The notes: generated by a model from the sequence alone, not told the origin. DNA of 64,000 nt from Allobosea sp. CRIB-10 (GCF_900112185.1 NZ_FOKP01000008.1:62001-126000); one strand, 5' to 3'; numbered from the stretch's first letter, positions 17,168-26,188 are shown. Program-made: numbers and translations.

Positions 17168-18211
17168 TCACGCGCTGCCGCGCGAGACGAGCGAATAGCC
17201 GACATCCCGCACCGGAGCGTCCAGCGGCCTGCCCTCGATCCTCGCGATCAGCATGTCGGCGGCGGCCCAGCCCATTTGATAGCCATGCGTCCTGATCGTG
17301 GTGAGACCGGGCGGAATCTCGGCCGCGATCTCGAAATCCCCGAAACCGGCGACGGCGAGGTCGTCCGGGACCCCCAATCCGCGGCGCTGCGCCTCGAAGA
17401 TGACGCCGATCGCCAGCAGATCCGAAGCGCACAGCACCGCCCGGACATCGCCCTTCTCCAGCAATTGCGCGAGCCCACGCGCGCCGCCACGGAAACTGGC
17501 CGAATCCTCCGCCGCGTCGGCGGCATGCTGGGGCGAGACGACGAGATCGGCCGGAAGTCCGGCCTCGCGCAGCGCCGCGAGCGCCCCTTCACGCCGGGCG
17601 TCGTAGCGCCGCAAGCCGGGCACGGGATAGTCGATATAGCCGATCCGGTCATAGCCCCTGGCGATCAGATGGCGCGCGATGTCGCCGCCGGCATCGTGGT
17701 TCCTGAAGCCGGCCGCCATGTCGATCAGGGGCCCTTCGGTCTCCCAGACCTCGACGACGGGCAGCCCGGAGCCGCGCAGCAGCCCATAGGTCTCCTCGCT
17801 ATGGCGGGTGCCCGTCAGCACGAGGCCGTCCGGCCGCCGCCTGATGAAGGCCTCGACCGCCGCCGCCTCCTCCTCGAGCGAATAGCCGACATTGGTGATC
17901 ATGAACTGGTAGGCGGACTGCCGCAGGCAGTCCGCCATGCCCTGGATGCTGCTGGCATTGTTGGAATTGCGCAGCGAGGGGACGACGATCCCGATCATCG
18001 CACTGCGGCCGGAGGCCAGATTGCCGGCGAGCAGGTTCGGAACGAAGCCGAGGCGCTCGCCTTCGGCCAAGACACGCTCTCGCGTCGCAGCGCTGACTGC
18101 GGACGAGTTCTTGTACACGCGCGAGACCGTCATCAACGAGACGCCTGCCGCCTGCGCCACGTCGGACATCGTGGCCCAGCCCGAGGGCCGCTTCATGGGG
18201 TCGAGGCTCAT
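17168..18211 (-). CDS. LacI family transcriptional regulator (module 1)
   Basis: A roughly 347-residue regulator with an N-terminal LacI helix-turn-helix (MSDVAQAAGVSLMTVSRVYKNSSAVSAATRERVLAEGERLGFVPN) and a periplasmic-binding-protein-like effector domain (IGIVVPSL, GLVLTGTRHSEETYGLL, GYDRIGYIDYP, CASDLLAIGVIFEAQRRGLGVPDDLAVAGFGDFEIA). It has the usual hinge region (LLAGNLASGRSAMIG). Several in-frame starts are possible between 18196 and 18253, and I use the ATG at 18211. It is divergent from the M20 deacylase operon, whose promoter region carries two abutting palindromic operators (18301-18324). It resembles the second LacI protein at 25069-26106. Confidence 0.9.
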   Translation of the reverse strand: MSLDPMKRPSGWATMSDVAQAAGVSLMTVSRVYKNSSAVSAATRERVLAEGERLGFVPNLLAGNLASGRSAMIGIVVPSLRNSNNASSIQGMADCLRQSAYQFMITNVGYSLEEEAAAVEAFIRRRPDGLVLTGTRHSEETYGLLRGSGLPVVEVWETEGPLIDMAAGFRNHDAGGDIARHLIARGYDRIGYIDYPVPGLRRYDARREGALAALREAGLPADLVVSPQHAADAAEDSASFRGGARGLAQLLEKGDVRAVLCASDLLAIGVIFEAQRRGLGVPDDLAVAGFGDFEIAAEIPPGLTTIRTHGYQMGWAAADMLIARIEGRPLDAPVRDVGYSLVSRGSA

Positions 18212-18271
18212 CGATCGGCTCTGCTGCATACCATCCGGGCATTCCCGACCCACTTGGCCGCAACACCCTAC

Positions 18272-18324
18272 TTGACAGGAAGGAAAACATAAACCTGGAT
18301 GTTAGCGGTAACGTTAGCGCTAAC
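18272..18324 (+). promoter_or_regulatory. Tandem LacI-type operators and possible -35 box before module 1
   Basis: GTTAGCGGTAAC (18301-18312, 10 of 12 symmetric) abuts GTTAGCGCTAAC (18313-18324, perfect 12-bp palindrome with the central CG typical of LacI sites). TTGACA at 18272-18277 is a good -35 match. A -10 box is less clear, with ctggat at 18295-18300 at 17-bp spacing. The operators would cover the start region of the operon that begins at 18339. Confidence 0.75.
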
Positions 18325-18338
18325 AAGCAGGCTTTCAT

Positions 18339-19622
18339 ATGGCCGACGCCGTTTTGTTGAAGGAGCGCGTGCTCGGCTGGATCGAGCGGGACCGCGAGGA
18401 GATCATCGCGTTCCTGTCAGGCTTCCTCCAGGCGAAATCGCCCAATCCGCCGGGCGACACCCGGCTCGCCAGCGGCCATGTCGAGAGCTTCCTGACGGCG
18501 AACTGCTTGCCCTTCCGGGTGATCAGCGCCCAGGATCACCTGCCCAACATCGTCGGCTCCGTCACGGCAGGCCGTCCGGGGCGGCACCTCGTCCTGAACG
18601 GGCACATTGACGTGTTCCCGGCGATCGAGGAGATCCCCGGCCAGCGCAGCCAGTGGAGCGGCGACGTCGTCGACGGCCGGATCTATGGCCGCGGCGCCGC
18701 CGACATGAAGTGCGGCACCACGGCCTCGATCTTCACCTATCGCTATCTGGCGGAGCTGATGGGAGAGCTCTCCGGCCGGCTGACGCTGACGGTGGTCTCC
18801 GACGAGGAGACAGGCGGCCGCTTCGGCACCCGCCATTTGTTCGAGACCATTCCCGACGAGGTGAGCGGCGATTGCTGCCTCAACGGCGAGCCGAGCGGGC
18901 TCGCCACCTTGCGCTTCGGCGAAAAGGGCGCGTTGCGCATGGCGCTGACGGTGCGCACCCGCGGCGCTCACGGCGCCTATCCGCATCTCAGCGACAGCGC
19001 GATCAAGATCGCCTGCAGGCTGGCCGCCGATCTGGAGGCACTGGCCGAGTTGCGTCCCGAACTGCCCGCGACGGTCGCCGCCGCGATCGCTTCGCCGGAG
19101 GCGCGCCGGGCGACGAATCTCAGCCTGGGCGACGGCGCCGCCGAAATCGTCGACCGGGCGACGGTCAATATCGGCGTGATCAGGGGCGGGCTGAAGGTCA
19201 ACATGCTGCCCGACGAATGCCTTCTCGAAGTCGAGGTGCGGATGCCGCCCGGCCTCGGCATCGAGCGGGTCGAGGCCGAGCTCGCCGCCATCCTCGCGCG
19301 CTATCCGATGGTGACGCGGGAGACGCGGCCCGACCACAGCTACCCGTCGAGCTGGTGCGATCCCGCCGGCGAGATGGTGGAGATCCTGCGTGACAACACG
19401 CGGCAGGTGACGGGCCAGGAAGCCGTGCCGATCGTCAGCCTCGGCGGGTCGGATGCGCGCTATTGGCGCTGGCGCGGCATCCCCGCCTATCTCTACGGCC
19501 CCTCCCCCAAGACGATGGGCCACCGTGAGGAGCATGTCACGGTCGACGAGCTGTTCGCCGTGCTGCGCGTCCATGCCCTCTCGGCGATCGACTATCTCGC
19601 AAGCAAGAACGGAGGGGAATGA
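18339..19622 (+). CDS. M20 family deacylase/peptidase (ArgE/DapE type)
   Basis: A 427-residue di-zinc hydrolase of the ArgE/DapE/carboxypeptidase family. The metal and catalytic motifs are visible: LNGHIDVFPA (first His/Asp), GRGAADMKCGTTA (bridging Asp), VVSDEETGGRFGT (catalytic Glu pair), the dimerisation insert, and a C-terminal His region (GPSPKTMGHREEHVTVDELF). It would remove an acyl, formyl, carbamoyl or similar group from an amino-acid-like compound in the cytoplasm. It leads an operon with a dipeptide-type importer and an FAD oxidoreductase, and its stop overlaps the start of the binding-protein gene (ATGA), so the substrate is probably what that importer delivers. Confidence 0.9.
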   Translation: MADAVLLKERVLGWIERDREEIIAFLSGFLQAKSPNPPGDTRLASGHVESFLTANCLPFRVISAQDHLPNIVGSVTAGRPGRHLVLNGHIDVFPAIEEIPGQRSQWSGDVVDGRIYGRGAADMKCGTTASIFTYRYLAELMGELSGRLTLTVVSDEETGGRFGTRHLFETIPDEVSGDCCLNGEPSGLATLRFGEKGALRMALTVRTRGAHGAYPHLSDSAIKIACRLAADLEALAELRPELPATVAAAIASPEARRATNLSLGDGAAEIVDRATVNIGVIRGGLKVNMLPDECLLEVEVRMPPGLGIERVEAELAAILARYPMVTRETRPDHSYPSSWCDPAGEMVEILRDNTRQVTGQEAVPIVSLGGSDARYWRWRGIPAYLYGPSPKTMGHREEHVTVDELFAVLRVHALSAIDYLASKNGGE

Positions 19623-21211
19623 TGGCTATGGCTCGCGCAATCATGGTCGCGGCGGCGCTGCTCGCCGGCTGCGTTTCGGCAGCGGCGGCGAACCCGCCGG
19701 CCAAGGACAGGACCGTGACGATCCTGGTCCGGAACGATTCTGTCGGATTCGATCCGCACAAGGTCACCGGGCGCGGCGCGGCCGAGATCCTGTTCATGCT
19801 GGCGGATACGCTGGTCGCGGTCGAGGACGACCAGAAGACGCTGCGTCCGCTCCTGGCGAAATCCTGGTCGCTGTCCGATGACGGGCTGACCTACACGTTC
19901 AGCCTGCGCGATGACGTGAAATTCTGCGACGGCAAGCCGATGACGGCCGCCGATGTCGTCTATTCGCTGAAGCGCCTGATCGCGCCCGAGACGCGCTCCC
20001 CCGCCGCCTGGCGCCTGGGCAAGGTCGCCGACATCGTCGCCAAGGACGACGTCACCGTCGTCTACACGCTCAAGGAGCCGCACAACGAGCTGCTGCTGCA
20101 TCTGGCGCAGAGCTTTGGCTCGATCGTCGACCGCGCCAATGTCGAGAAGCTCGGCGCCGATTTCGGCGTCAAGGGCCTGAACGGGACCGGCCCGTTCTGC
20201 TGGGGCGAATGGCGGCCGCGCGACCAGTTCACCGTGCTGCGCCACGACGCCTACAAATGGGGCCCGGCGATCTACGCCAACAAGGGGCCGGCCAAGGTCG
20301 ACGCGATCGTCTGGCGCGTGATCCCGGAGGAGAGCGCGATCCTGGCGGCGATGCAGACCGGCGCCGGCGACATCTCCTATGTGCTGCCCGAATGGTCGGT
20401 GGATCAGCTCAGCAAGCTGCCGATGCTGACCAAGGCGGAGCCGCGCGTCTCGAACTACTCGGCCTATCTCGGGCTGCGGCCCAATCGCAAGATGACCAGC
20501 GATCTCAAGGTGCGCCAGGCGATGAACCTGGCGGTCGATCGCGAGGCGCTGGCGAAGAGCATGTGGTTCGGACAGGCGCGGCCGGCCAAGACGCTCGTCA
20601 GCCCCGGCACGCTCGACTATTCCGGCGCGAGCCAAGCGAGCTACGATCCGGCGAAGGCCAAGGCGCTGCTCGATGAAGCCGGCTGGAAGCCGGGCGCCGA
20701 CGGCTTCCGCTACAAGGACGGCGAGCGGCTGGCGCCCGCGATCCTGGCGGCAGGAACCGCGGGCTGGCGCTCCAGGCTCGAGGCGATCCAGGGCTATATG
20801 AAGCAGGTCGGCATCGACCTGAAGCTGCTGCTGGTCGAGCCGGCGGCCGCGATGGCCCAGATCAACACCTCCCCGGACTTCGACGGCTACGCGCTGTTCT
20901 CGCCCTATGCCACGGCCGGCGAGGTGCTGATGATGTTCCACTCGGCCAATGTGCCGGCGCCGAACCGCTTCAACTGGAAGGACAAGGCCACCGACGACCT
21001 GCTCGCCACCGGCCAGACCAGCCTCGACGCCGGCAAGAAGGCGCAGGCCTACGCCGGCGTCCAAAAGATCGTCGCCGACCAGGCCCTGCTCATCCCGCTG
21101 GTGCACGAGCGCCTGTTCCTGTTCTCGACCAAGCGGGTGAAGGGCGTCGCCGTCCACGGCATCTACAACAGCGCCGTCTACAAGGGTCTCGACATCGAGA
21201 TCGCCAAGTGA
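19619..21211 (+). CDS. ABC transporter substrate-binding protein, dipeptide/oligopeptide type
   Basis: A 530-residue periplasmic binding protein of solute-binding family 5 (DppA/OppA-like). It has a signal peptide (MARAIMVAAALLAGCVSAAAA); LLAGC resembles a lipobox, but cleavage after AAA is also possible. Family marks are FDPHKVTGRGAAEILFMLADTLVAVE, LRPLLAKSWSLSDDGLTYTFSLRDDVKFCDGKPMTAADVVYSLKR-type residues, and VRQAMNLAVDREALAKSM. GGAGGGG at 19611-19617 precedes the ATG. It supplies the permeases at 23254 and 24192, from which it is separated by two enzyme genes. Confidence 0.9.
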   Translation: MMAMARAIMVAAALLAGCVSAAAANPPAKDRTVTILVRNDSVGFDPHKVTGRGAAEILFMLADTLVAVEDDQKTLRPLLAKSWSLSDDGLTYTFSLRDDVKFCDGKPMTAADVVYSLKRLIAPETRSPAAWRLGKVADIVAKDDVTVVYTLKEPHNELLLHLAQSFGSIVDRANVEKLGADFGVKGLNGTGPFCWGEWRPRDQFTVLRHDAYKWGPAIYANKGPAKVDAIVWRVIPEESAILAAMQTGAGDISYVLPEWSVDQLSKLPMLTKAEPRVSNYSAYLGLRPNRKMTSDLKVRQAMNLAVDREALAKSMWFGQARPAKTLVSPGTLDYSGASQASYDPAKAKALLDEAGWKPGADGFRYKDGERLAPAILAAGTAGWRSRLEAIQGYMKQVGIDLKLLLVEPAAAMAQINTSPDFDGYALFSPYATAGEVLMMFHSANVPAPNRFNWKDKATDDLLATGQTSLDAGKKAQAYAGVQKIVADQALLIPLVHERLFLFSTKRVKGVAVHGIYNSAVYKGLDIEIAK

Positions 21212-22515
21212 GCCCAGCCTTGCTGTCCGACGACTTCAAGGCCGAGCCCTATTGGTGGGAGGCCGTGCCGCAGGGCACGGCCGAGCCCGGCCCGCTTCCG
21301 GAGACAGCCGAGGTCGTGGTCGTCGGCTCCGGCTATGCCGGCCTGTCAGCGGCGATCGCCCTGGCGCGCGCCGGCCGTTCCGTGGTCGTCATCGAAGCCA
21401 AGAGTGCCGGGCATGGTGCGAGCACGCGCAGCGTCGGCATGATCGGCGGACGCCTGCGCCAGAGTCTTGCGGCGCTCGCCAGGGCTTTCGGCGCAGAGCG
21501 GGCCGATGCGCTGCTCCGCGAGACCTGGGATGCTTATGGCTGGTTTCGCAATTTCATCCGCGACGAGCGGATCGATTGCGACCTCGCACTGACCGGCCGG
21601 CTGATCTGCGCCTGGACGCCAGGCGATATGGCGGCCCTCGACAAGCAGGCGGACTTGCTGGCGACCCGCTTCGGCATTCCTGCCCAGATGATCGACAAGG
21701 CCGGCCTGCGCGCCGAGCTCGCCACCGACCTCTATCACGGCGCCATGGTGCTGCCGCAGGATGGCGGCCTCGATCCGGCTAAATATCATCACGGCCTGCT
21801 GCAGCTCGCGAAAGCCGCGGGCGTCACCGTGATCGAGCATACCGCCGTGACCGGGATCACGGAAAGCGGTGCGGCGACGAGGGTCATCACCGAGCGCGGC
21901 GCGTTGACCGCCCCGGAGGTCATCCTGGCGACGAACGCCTATACCGGGCGCGAATTGCCCTGGTATCGCCGCCGCGTCATCGCGGTCGGCAGCCACATGA
22001 TCGCGACATCGCCGCTACCGGCCGGCACGGTGGACCGCCTGCTGCCCGCGGGCCGGCTGATCAACGACACGCGCAAGCTCGCCTATGCCTTCCGCGCCAG
22101 CCCCGACCGGCGGCGGCTACTGGTCGGCGGCCGTGCCCTACAGGTCGACCGCGTCGATCCGATCGCCATTGCCCGCCGCCTGAAGGAGGTGATGGTCCAG
22201 GCCTTCCCGACACTGGCCGACGCCGGCGTCAGCCATGCCTGGGAGGGTCGCGTCGGCTTCACCTTCGACCGAGTTCCCCACATCGGCCGGAGGGGCAAGC
22301 TGCACTACGTGCTCGGCTGCAACGGCTCAGGGATCGTGATGAGCAGCTATCTCGGCCACAGGATCGCCGAGATGGTCATGACCGGCAGCACGACCAGTTT
22401 CTTTGCCGGCAATGAATTGCCGAGCCGACCCTATTACCACGGCATTCCCTGGTTCATGCCGCCGATGACCTTCGCCCTGTCCCTGCAGGACCGGGCGCGG
22501 TCCTGGCTCGGCTGA
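21208..22515 (+). CDS. FAD-dependent amine/amino acid oxidoreductase (DAO family), module 1
   Basis: A 435-residue flavoprotein with the DAO fold. The dinucleotide-binding motif is VVVVGSGYAGLSAAIALARAGRSVVVIEA (about residues 32-60), followed by GASTRSVGMIGG. The C-terminal FAD contact is GRRGKLHYVLGCNGSGIVMSSYLGHRIAEMV. It resembles gamma-glutamylputrescine oxidase and sarcosine or glycine oxidases, which oxidise primary or secondary amines. It starts with GTG overlapping the previous stop (GTGA), so it is translationally coupled to the binding protein. It probably oxidises the amine released by the M20 deacylase. A paralogue in the neighbouring module lies at 34893-36182. Confidence 0.88.
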   Translation: MSPALLSDDFKAEPYWWEAVPQGTAEPGPLPETAEVVVVGSGYAGLSAAIALARAGRSVVVIEAKSAGHGASTRSVGMIGGRLRQSLAALARAFGAERADALLRETWDAYGWFRNFIRDERIDCDLALTGRLICAWTPGDMAALDKQADLLATRFGIPAQMIDKAGLRAELATDLYHGAMVLPQDGGLDPAKYHHGLLQLAKAAGVTVIEHTAVTGITESGAATRVITERGALTAPEVILATNAYTGRELPWYRRRVIAVGSHMIATSPLPAGTVDRLLPAGRLINDTRKLAYAFRASPDRRRLLVGGRALQVDRVDPIAIARRLKEVMVQAFPTLADAGVSHAWEGRVGFTFDRVPHIGRRGKLHYVLGCNGSGIVMSSYLGHRIAEMVMTGSTTSFFAGNELPSRPYYHGIPWFMPPMTFALSLQDRARSWLG

Positions 22516-22547
22516 GCGCAACCGACCATCTGACGCAGGAGACCAAG

Positions 22548-23228
22548 ATGACCTTTTCCCTGATCGCCCGCGACGAAGCGACCGGCATGTTCGGCATCGG
22601 CATCGCCACCTCCAGCATCGCGGTCGGCAATCGCTGCCCCTGGGCGCGCGCCAGGATCGGCGCCGTGACCTCCCAGCATCGCAGCGACATCCGGCTCGGG
22701 CCCAAGGGCCTCGACTTCCTGGCCGCCGGCCTCAGCGCCGAGGAGACGGTGCGCCGCCTGATCGAGGAGAGTGAGTTCCCCGACCAGCGCCAGGTCGCAG
22801 CGATCGACCGCGAGGGCCGGACCGCCTTTTTCAGCGGGCCGAAGATTCCCTCGATCAATGCCGGCCACCAGGGCCGCAACTGCGTCTCGACCGGCAATGT
22901 CATCGCCAATCCCGATGTACCCAAAGCGATGGTCGACTATTTCGAAGGCGCGACGGACGTGCCCTTCGTCGAGAAGCTGCTCGGCGCGATCGATGCCGGG
23001 CTGACAGCGGGCGGCGAAACCCAGCCGATCATGTCGGCCGCGCTCCTCGTCGTCGACGAGCAGGATTGGCCGCTCGTCGACCTGCGCGTCGATCTGGAAC
23101 CCGAGCCGCAGGCCAAGCTGCGCGAGCTCTGGAAAGCCTATGAGCCGCAGGTCGAGCACTTCGTCGTCCAGGTCCTCCGGCCGAATGAAGTGAAGCCGCG
23201 CAAGGCGCCGGAACAGGCCCTCGCCTGA
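22548..23228 (+). CDS. DUF1028 family protein (predicted Ntn-hydrolase-like)
   Basis: A 226-residue DUF1028 protein. The N-terminus MTFSLIARDEATGMFGIGIATSSIAVGNRCPWARARIG-type stretch and the SQHRSDIRLGPKGLDFLAAGLSAEETV region are the hallmarks. The C-terminal half has NCVSTGNVIANPDV and LLVVDEQDWPLVDLRVD. The fold is thought to be Ntn-hydrolase-like, with a possible amidase function, but I know of no proven reaction. Its place between an amine oxidoreductase and dipeptide-type permeases points to hydrolysis of an amide in the same pathway. No signal peptide is visible. Confidence 0.88.
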   Translation: MTFSLIARDEATGMFGIGIATSSIAVGNRCPWARARIGAVTSQHRSDIRLGPKGLDFLAAGLSAEETVRRLIEESEFPDQRQVAAIDREGRTAFFSGPKIPSINAGHQGRNCVSTGNVIANPDVPKAMVDYFEGATDVPFVEKLLGAIDAGLTAGGETQPIMSAALLVVDEQDWPLVDLRVDLEPEPQAKLRELWKAYEPQVEHFVVQVLRPNEVKPRKAPEQALA

Positions 23229-23253
23229 GCGCTCGAAGACCGGGAGGCCGCCC

Positions 23254-24195
23254 ATGCTGAAATACACGGTGCAGCGCCTGCTGCTGGCGATCCCGGTGGT
23301 CTTCGGCGTCCTGCTGATCGGCTTTGCGCTGCTGAACCTCGTCCCGTCCGACCCGGCCACGATCCGGGCCGGGCCGACCGCGAGTGCAGACGTCATCGCG
23401 CAAATCCGCAGCGAAATGGGGCTGGACCGCCCGCTCTGGGAGCAGTTCCTGCGCTATGTCGGCAGCGTCCTTCGCGGCGATCTCGGCACTTCGCTGGTCA
23501 ACAACATGTCGGTGGCGGAGGAGCTGTCGCGCTCGTTCCTGGCGACGCTGGAATTGATCGCGCTATGCCTGATCTGGGCCGTTCCGATGGCGATCCTGCT
23601 CGGCGTCGTCGCCGCCATCTCGCGCGGCGGCATCCTCGATCGGCTGATCATCAGCGGGGCGGTGGCGGGCATCTCGCTGCCGGCCTTCCTGATCGGTATG
23701 GCGCTGCTCTGGGTCTTCGGCTTCAAGCTGCAATGGCTGCCGTTTACCGGGCGCGGCGGACCGCTCTGGACCGTCGACGGCCTGCGCCACGCCATCCTGC
23801 CCTCGATCTGCCTGGGACTGATCTTCATCGGGCCGGTGGCCCGCATCACCCGCACCTCGATGCTCGAGGTGCTCGGCGCCGACCATATCCGCACCGCGCG
23901 GGCCAAGGGCCTGGCGGAGAGCGTCATCGTCGGCCGCCATGCTCTGCGCAACGCGCTGATCCCGGTGACCACGCTGATCGGGCTGCAGATCGGTTATCTG
24001 CTCGGAGGCGCGATCGTGACCGAGACGATCTTCTCCTGGCCCGGCGTCGGCCGTCTTGCCGTCGGCGCGATCGTCGCCAACGACCTGCCGGTCGCGCAGG
24101 GCGCAATCATCGCGCTCGCGCTCGGCTTCATCGCCATCAACATCATCGTCGATCTGCTTTATGCCGTGCTCGATCCGAGGATTCAGGCCCGATGA
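23254..24195 (+). CDS. ABC transporter permease, DppB type
   Basis: A 313-residue inner-membrane permease of the dipeptide/nickel class. It has the typical N-terminus MLKYTVQRLLLAIPVVFGVLLIGFALLNLVPSDPA, a periplasmic segment, five further membrane spans, and the EAA-type loop ARAKGLAESVIVGRHALRNALIPVTTLIG. GGGAGG precedes the ATG. The following permease overlaps by four bases. No DppD or DppF ATPase gene follows, which is unusual for this transporter class. Confidence 0.92.
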   Translation: MLKYTVQRLLLAIPVVFGVLLIGFALLNLVPSDPATIRAGPTASADVIAQIRSEMGLDRPLWEQFLRYVGSVLRGDLGTSLVNNMSVAEELSRSFLATLELIALCLIWAVPMAILLGVVAAISRGGILDRLIISGAVAGISLPAFLIGMALLWVFGFKLQWLPFTGRGGPLWTVDGLRHAILPSICLGLIFIGPVARITRTSMLEVLGADHIRTARAKGLAESVIVGRHALRNALIPVTTLIGLQIGYLLGGAIVTETIFSWPGVGRLAVGAIVANDLPVAQGAIIALALGFIAINIIVDLLYAVLDPRIQAR

Positions 24196-25058
24196 CGCTC
24201 GCTCCAGGCCCGGCCTCGCCCCGGCGCGCGCTGTCGCGCTTCCGACGCCACTTCGGGACGGACTACCCGGCCATGCTGGCCCTGGCCGTCCTCGCATTGA
24301 TGGCCTTCGGCGCGATCTTCGCCCCGTGGCTGGCGCCCTATGATCCGCTTCACATCGAGTTGACGCGGATCATGCAGCCGCCGGGCAGCATGCACTGGTT
24401 CGGCACCGACGGCCAGGGACGCGACATCTTCAGCCGCGTCCTGTTCGGCCTCAGGCTGACGAGCCTGATCGGCTTCGCGGCCATCGCGATCGGCGGCGCC
24501 ATCGGCACGGCGGCAGGGTCGATCGCAGCGTTCTATCCCCGGCTCGACGGGCTGATCATGCGCGTCATGGACGTGCTGCTCTCCTTCCCCGCGATCCTGT
24601 TCGGCCTGGCGGTCGCCGCGATCATCGGCGCGGGCACGCTCTCGGTCGTCATCGCCCTGGCGATCTCGACCATTCCCCTCGCCGCGCGGATCGCGCGAGG
24701 AGCCGCGCTGACGGTGATCGCGCAGGACTACATCGCCGCCGGGCGCGTCGTCGGATTGACCGATGCCGGCTTGCTGCTGCGCTATGTCCTGCCGAATTGC
24801 CTGTCGACGATCGTGGTGTTCCTGACCTTGCGCCTGGGCCAGGCAATCCTGCTGGCCGCGTCACTGGGTTTTCTCGGCCTGGGAACCCAGCCGCCGACGC
24901 CGGAGCTCGGCACAATGGCGGCGCAAGGCGTCAATTTCTTCTTCTTCGCGCCGCACGTCACGATCATTCCGAGCCTGGTGATCTTCGCTCTCGTGCTCGC
25001 AACCAACATCCTCGGCGATTTCCTCCGCGACGTCCTCGATCCGCGGCTGGCCGCGTGA
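24192..25058 (+). CDS. ABC transporter permease, DppC type
   Basis: A 288-residue partner permease. It has the first membrane span (YPAMLALAVLALMAFGAIFAPWLAPYDP), the HWFGTDGQGRDIFSRVLFGLRLTSLIG signature of DppC proteins, and the loop EDYIAAGRVVGLTDAGLLLRYVLPNC-like (QDYIAAGRVVG). The ATG overlaps the previous TGA, which selects this start over longer frames. It ends ten bases from the convergent LacI gene, so module 1 closes here without its own ATP-binding subunits. Confidence 0.92.
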   Translation: MTLAPGPASPRRALSRFRRHFGTDYPAMLALAVLALMAFGAIFAPWLAPYDPLHIELTRIMQPPGSMHWFGTDGQGRDIFSRVLFGLRLTSLIGFAAIAIGGAIGTAAGSIAAFYPRLDGLIMRVMDVLLSFPAILFGLAVAAIIGAGTLSVVIALAISTIPLAARIARGAALTVIAQDYIAAGRVVGLTDAGLLLRYVLPNCLSTIVVFLTLRLGQAILLAASLGFLGLGTQPPTPELGTMAAQGVNFFFFAPHVTIIPSLVIFALVLATNILGDFLRDVLDPRLAA

Positions 25059-25068
25059 TCATCCCAGT

Positions 25069-26106
25069 CTACGCAGCGTCGGAGCCTGCATTGTCCGTGC
25101 TCGCCCGCGCGACCACTTCAAAACCGGTATTCCTGACACTGTCCTCCGGCTCGAGGCCAGATGCGCGCGCGATCACCATCTCGATCGCGCCGCGCCCCAT
25201 CTCATAGGCGTTGGGCTGGACAGTCGTGAGCTGCGGCGAGATCTCCGACGCGATCTCGTAGTCGCCCCAGCCGGCGACGGCGAGACGCTCGGGCACCTTC
25301 CAGCCGCGCCGACCACACTCGAAAAGCACCCCGGCGGCGACGATGTCGGTCGGACAGAGCAGGGCGTCGATCGACATATCCATCCGGCAAAGGGCTTCGA
25401 GCGCCTTCGGGCCGGCGCCGAAGCCGTCGGCCTCGTCGGCGAGATGGCATAGATCCGGGGCGAGCCCATGTTCGCTCATGCGCTGCTCGAACGCCGGCAA
25501 TCGCTCCGTGTAGCGGCCTGCGACATCGCCCGCATATCCGACGAAACCGATGCGCCGGCAGCCGACGGCGACGAGATGGTCGACCATGGCCCGCGTCGCG
25601 GCCGCGGAGGAATAACCGACGGCCATGTCGAGCGGATCGCCATGGACCCAGGTCTCGACCACCGGCACGCCGGTCTTCCGCAGCAGATCGACGGCCTGGT
25701 CCTCATGCTCCTTGCCGACCAGCGTCAGCCCCGCCACGCGCAGGCCGATGAAGGTCCGGATCGCCGCGGTCTCATGCCGTTTCGTATCGGCGAGTTTGAG
25801 TACGAGTTCGTAGCCGTCTTCGGCGGCCGCATCCTGCATGCCGCGGACATATTTGTAGAAGCTGGAGTTCTTGATCGAGGGGATGACCGCGCCGATGACG
25901 CGGCTTTGGCCCGAGGCGAGGTTGCCGGCCGCATGATTGGGGATATAGCCCAGTTCGGCGGCGACTTCGCGAACGCGCCGGCGCGTCTCCTCCTGCACGC
26001 GCTCCGGATACTTGAACGTGTTCGACACTGTCATCGGCGAGACGCCGGCCGCCTTCGCGACGGATTGCATGGTGACGGGTCCCGTCATGTCCCCGCATTT
26101 CGTCAT
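25069..26106 (-). CDS. LacI family transcriptional regulator (module 2)
   Basis: A roughly 345-residue regulator. It has a helix-turn-helix in MQSVAKAAGVSPMTVSNTFKYPERVQEETRRRVREVAAELGYIPN, a hinge AAGNLASGQSRVIGAVIPS, and a sugar-binding-protein-like effector domain with CPTDIVAAGVLFECGRRGWKVPERLAVAGWGDYEIASEI. The ATG at 26106 is favoured by the GGGGGGAG ribosome site just upstream; a longer frame to 26178 lacks one. It is divergent from the ATPase-hyuAB operon, and a perfect 14-bp palindrome lies in the intergenic region. Similarity to the module 1 regulator, including the GDYEIA/GDFEIA effector-domain segment, suggests duplication. Confidence 0.9.
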   Translation of the reverse strand: MTKCGDMTGPVTMQSVAKAAGVSPMTVSNTFKYPERVQEETRRRVREVAAELGYIPNHAAGNLASGQSRVIGAVIPSIKNSSFYKYVRGMQDAAAEDGYELVLKLADTKRHETAAIRTFIGLRVAGLTLVGKEHEDQAVDLLRKTGVPVVETWVHGDPLDMAVGYSSAAATRAMVDHLVAVGCRRIGFVGYAGDVAGRYTERLPAFEQRMSEHGLAPDLCHLADEADGFGAGPKALEALCRMDMSIDALLCPTDIVAAGVLFECGRRGWKVPERLAVAGWGDYEIASEISPQLTTVQPNAYEMGRGAIEMVIARASGLEPEDSVRNTGFEVVARASTDNAGSDAA

Positions 26107-26188
26107 CGCGCTCCCCCCCGGCCGGCAAGGCTGACCTTCGCTCCTGAACCGGTCAGTTCGCCCCGTGCACGAGAACATGGAACGGTGC

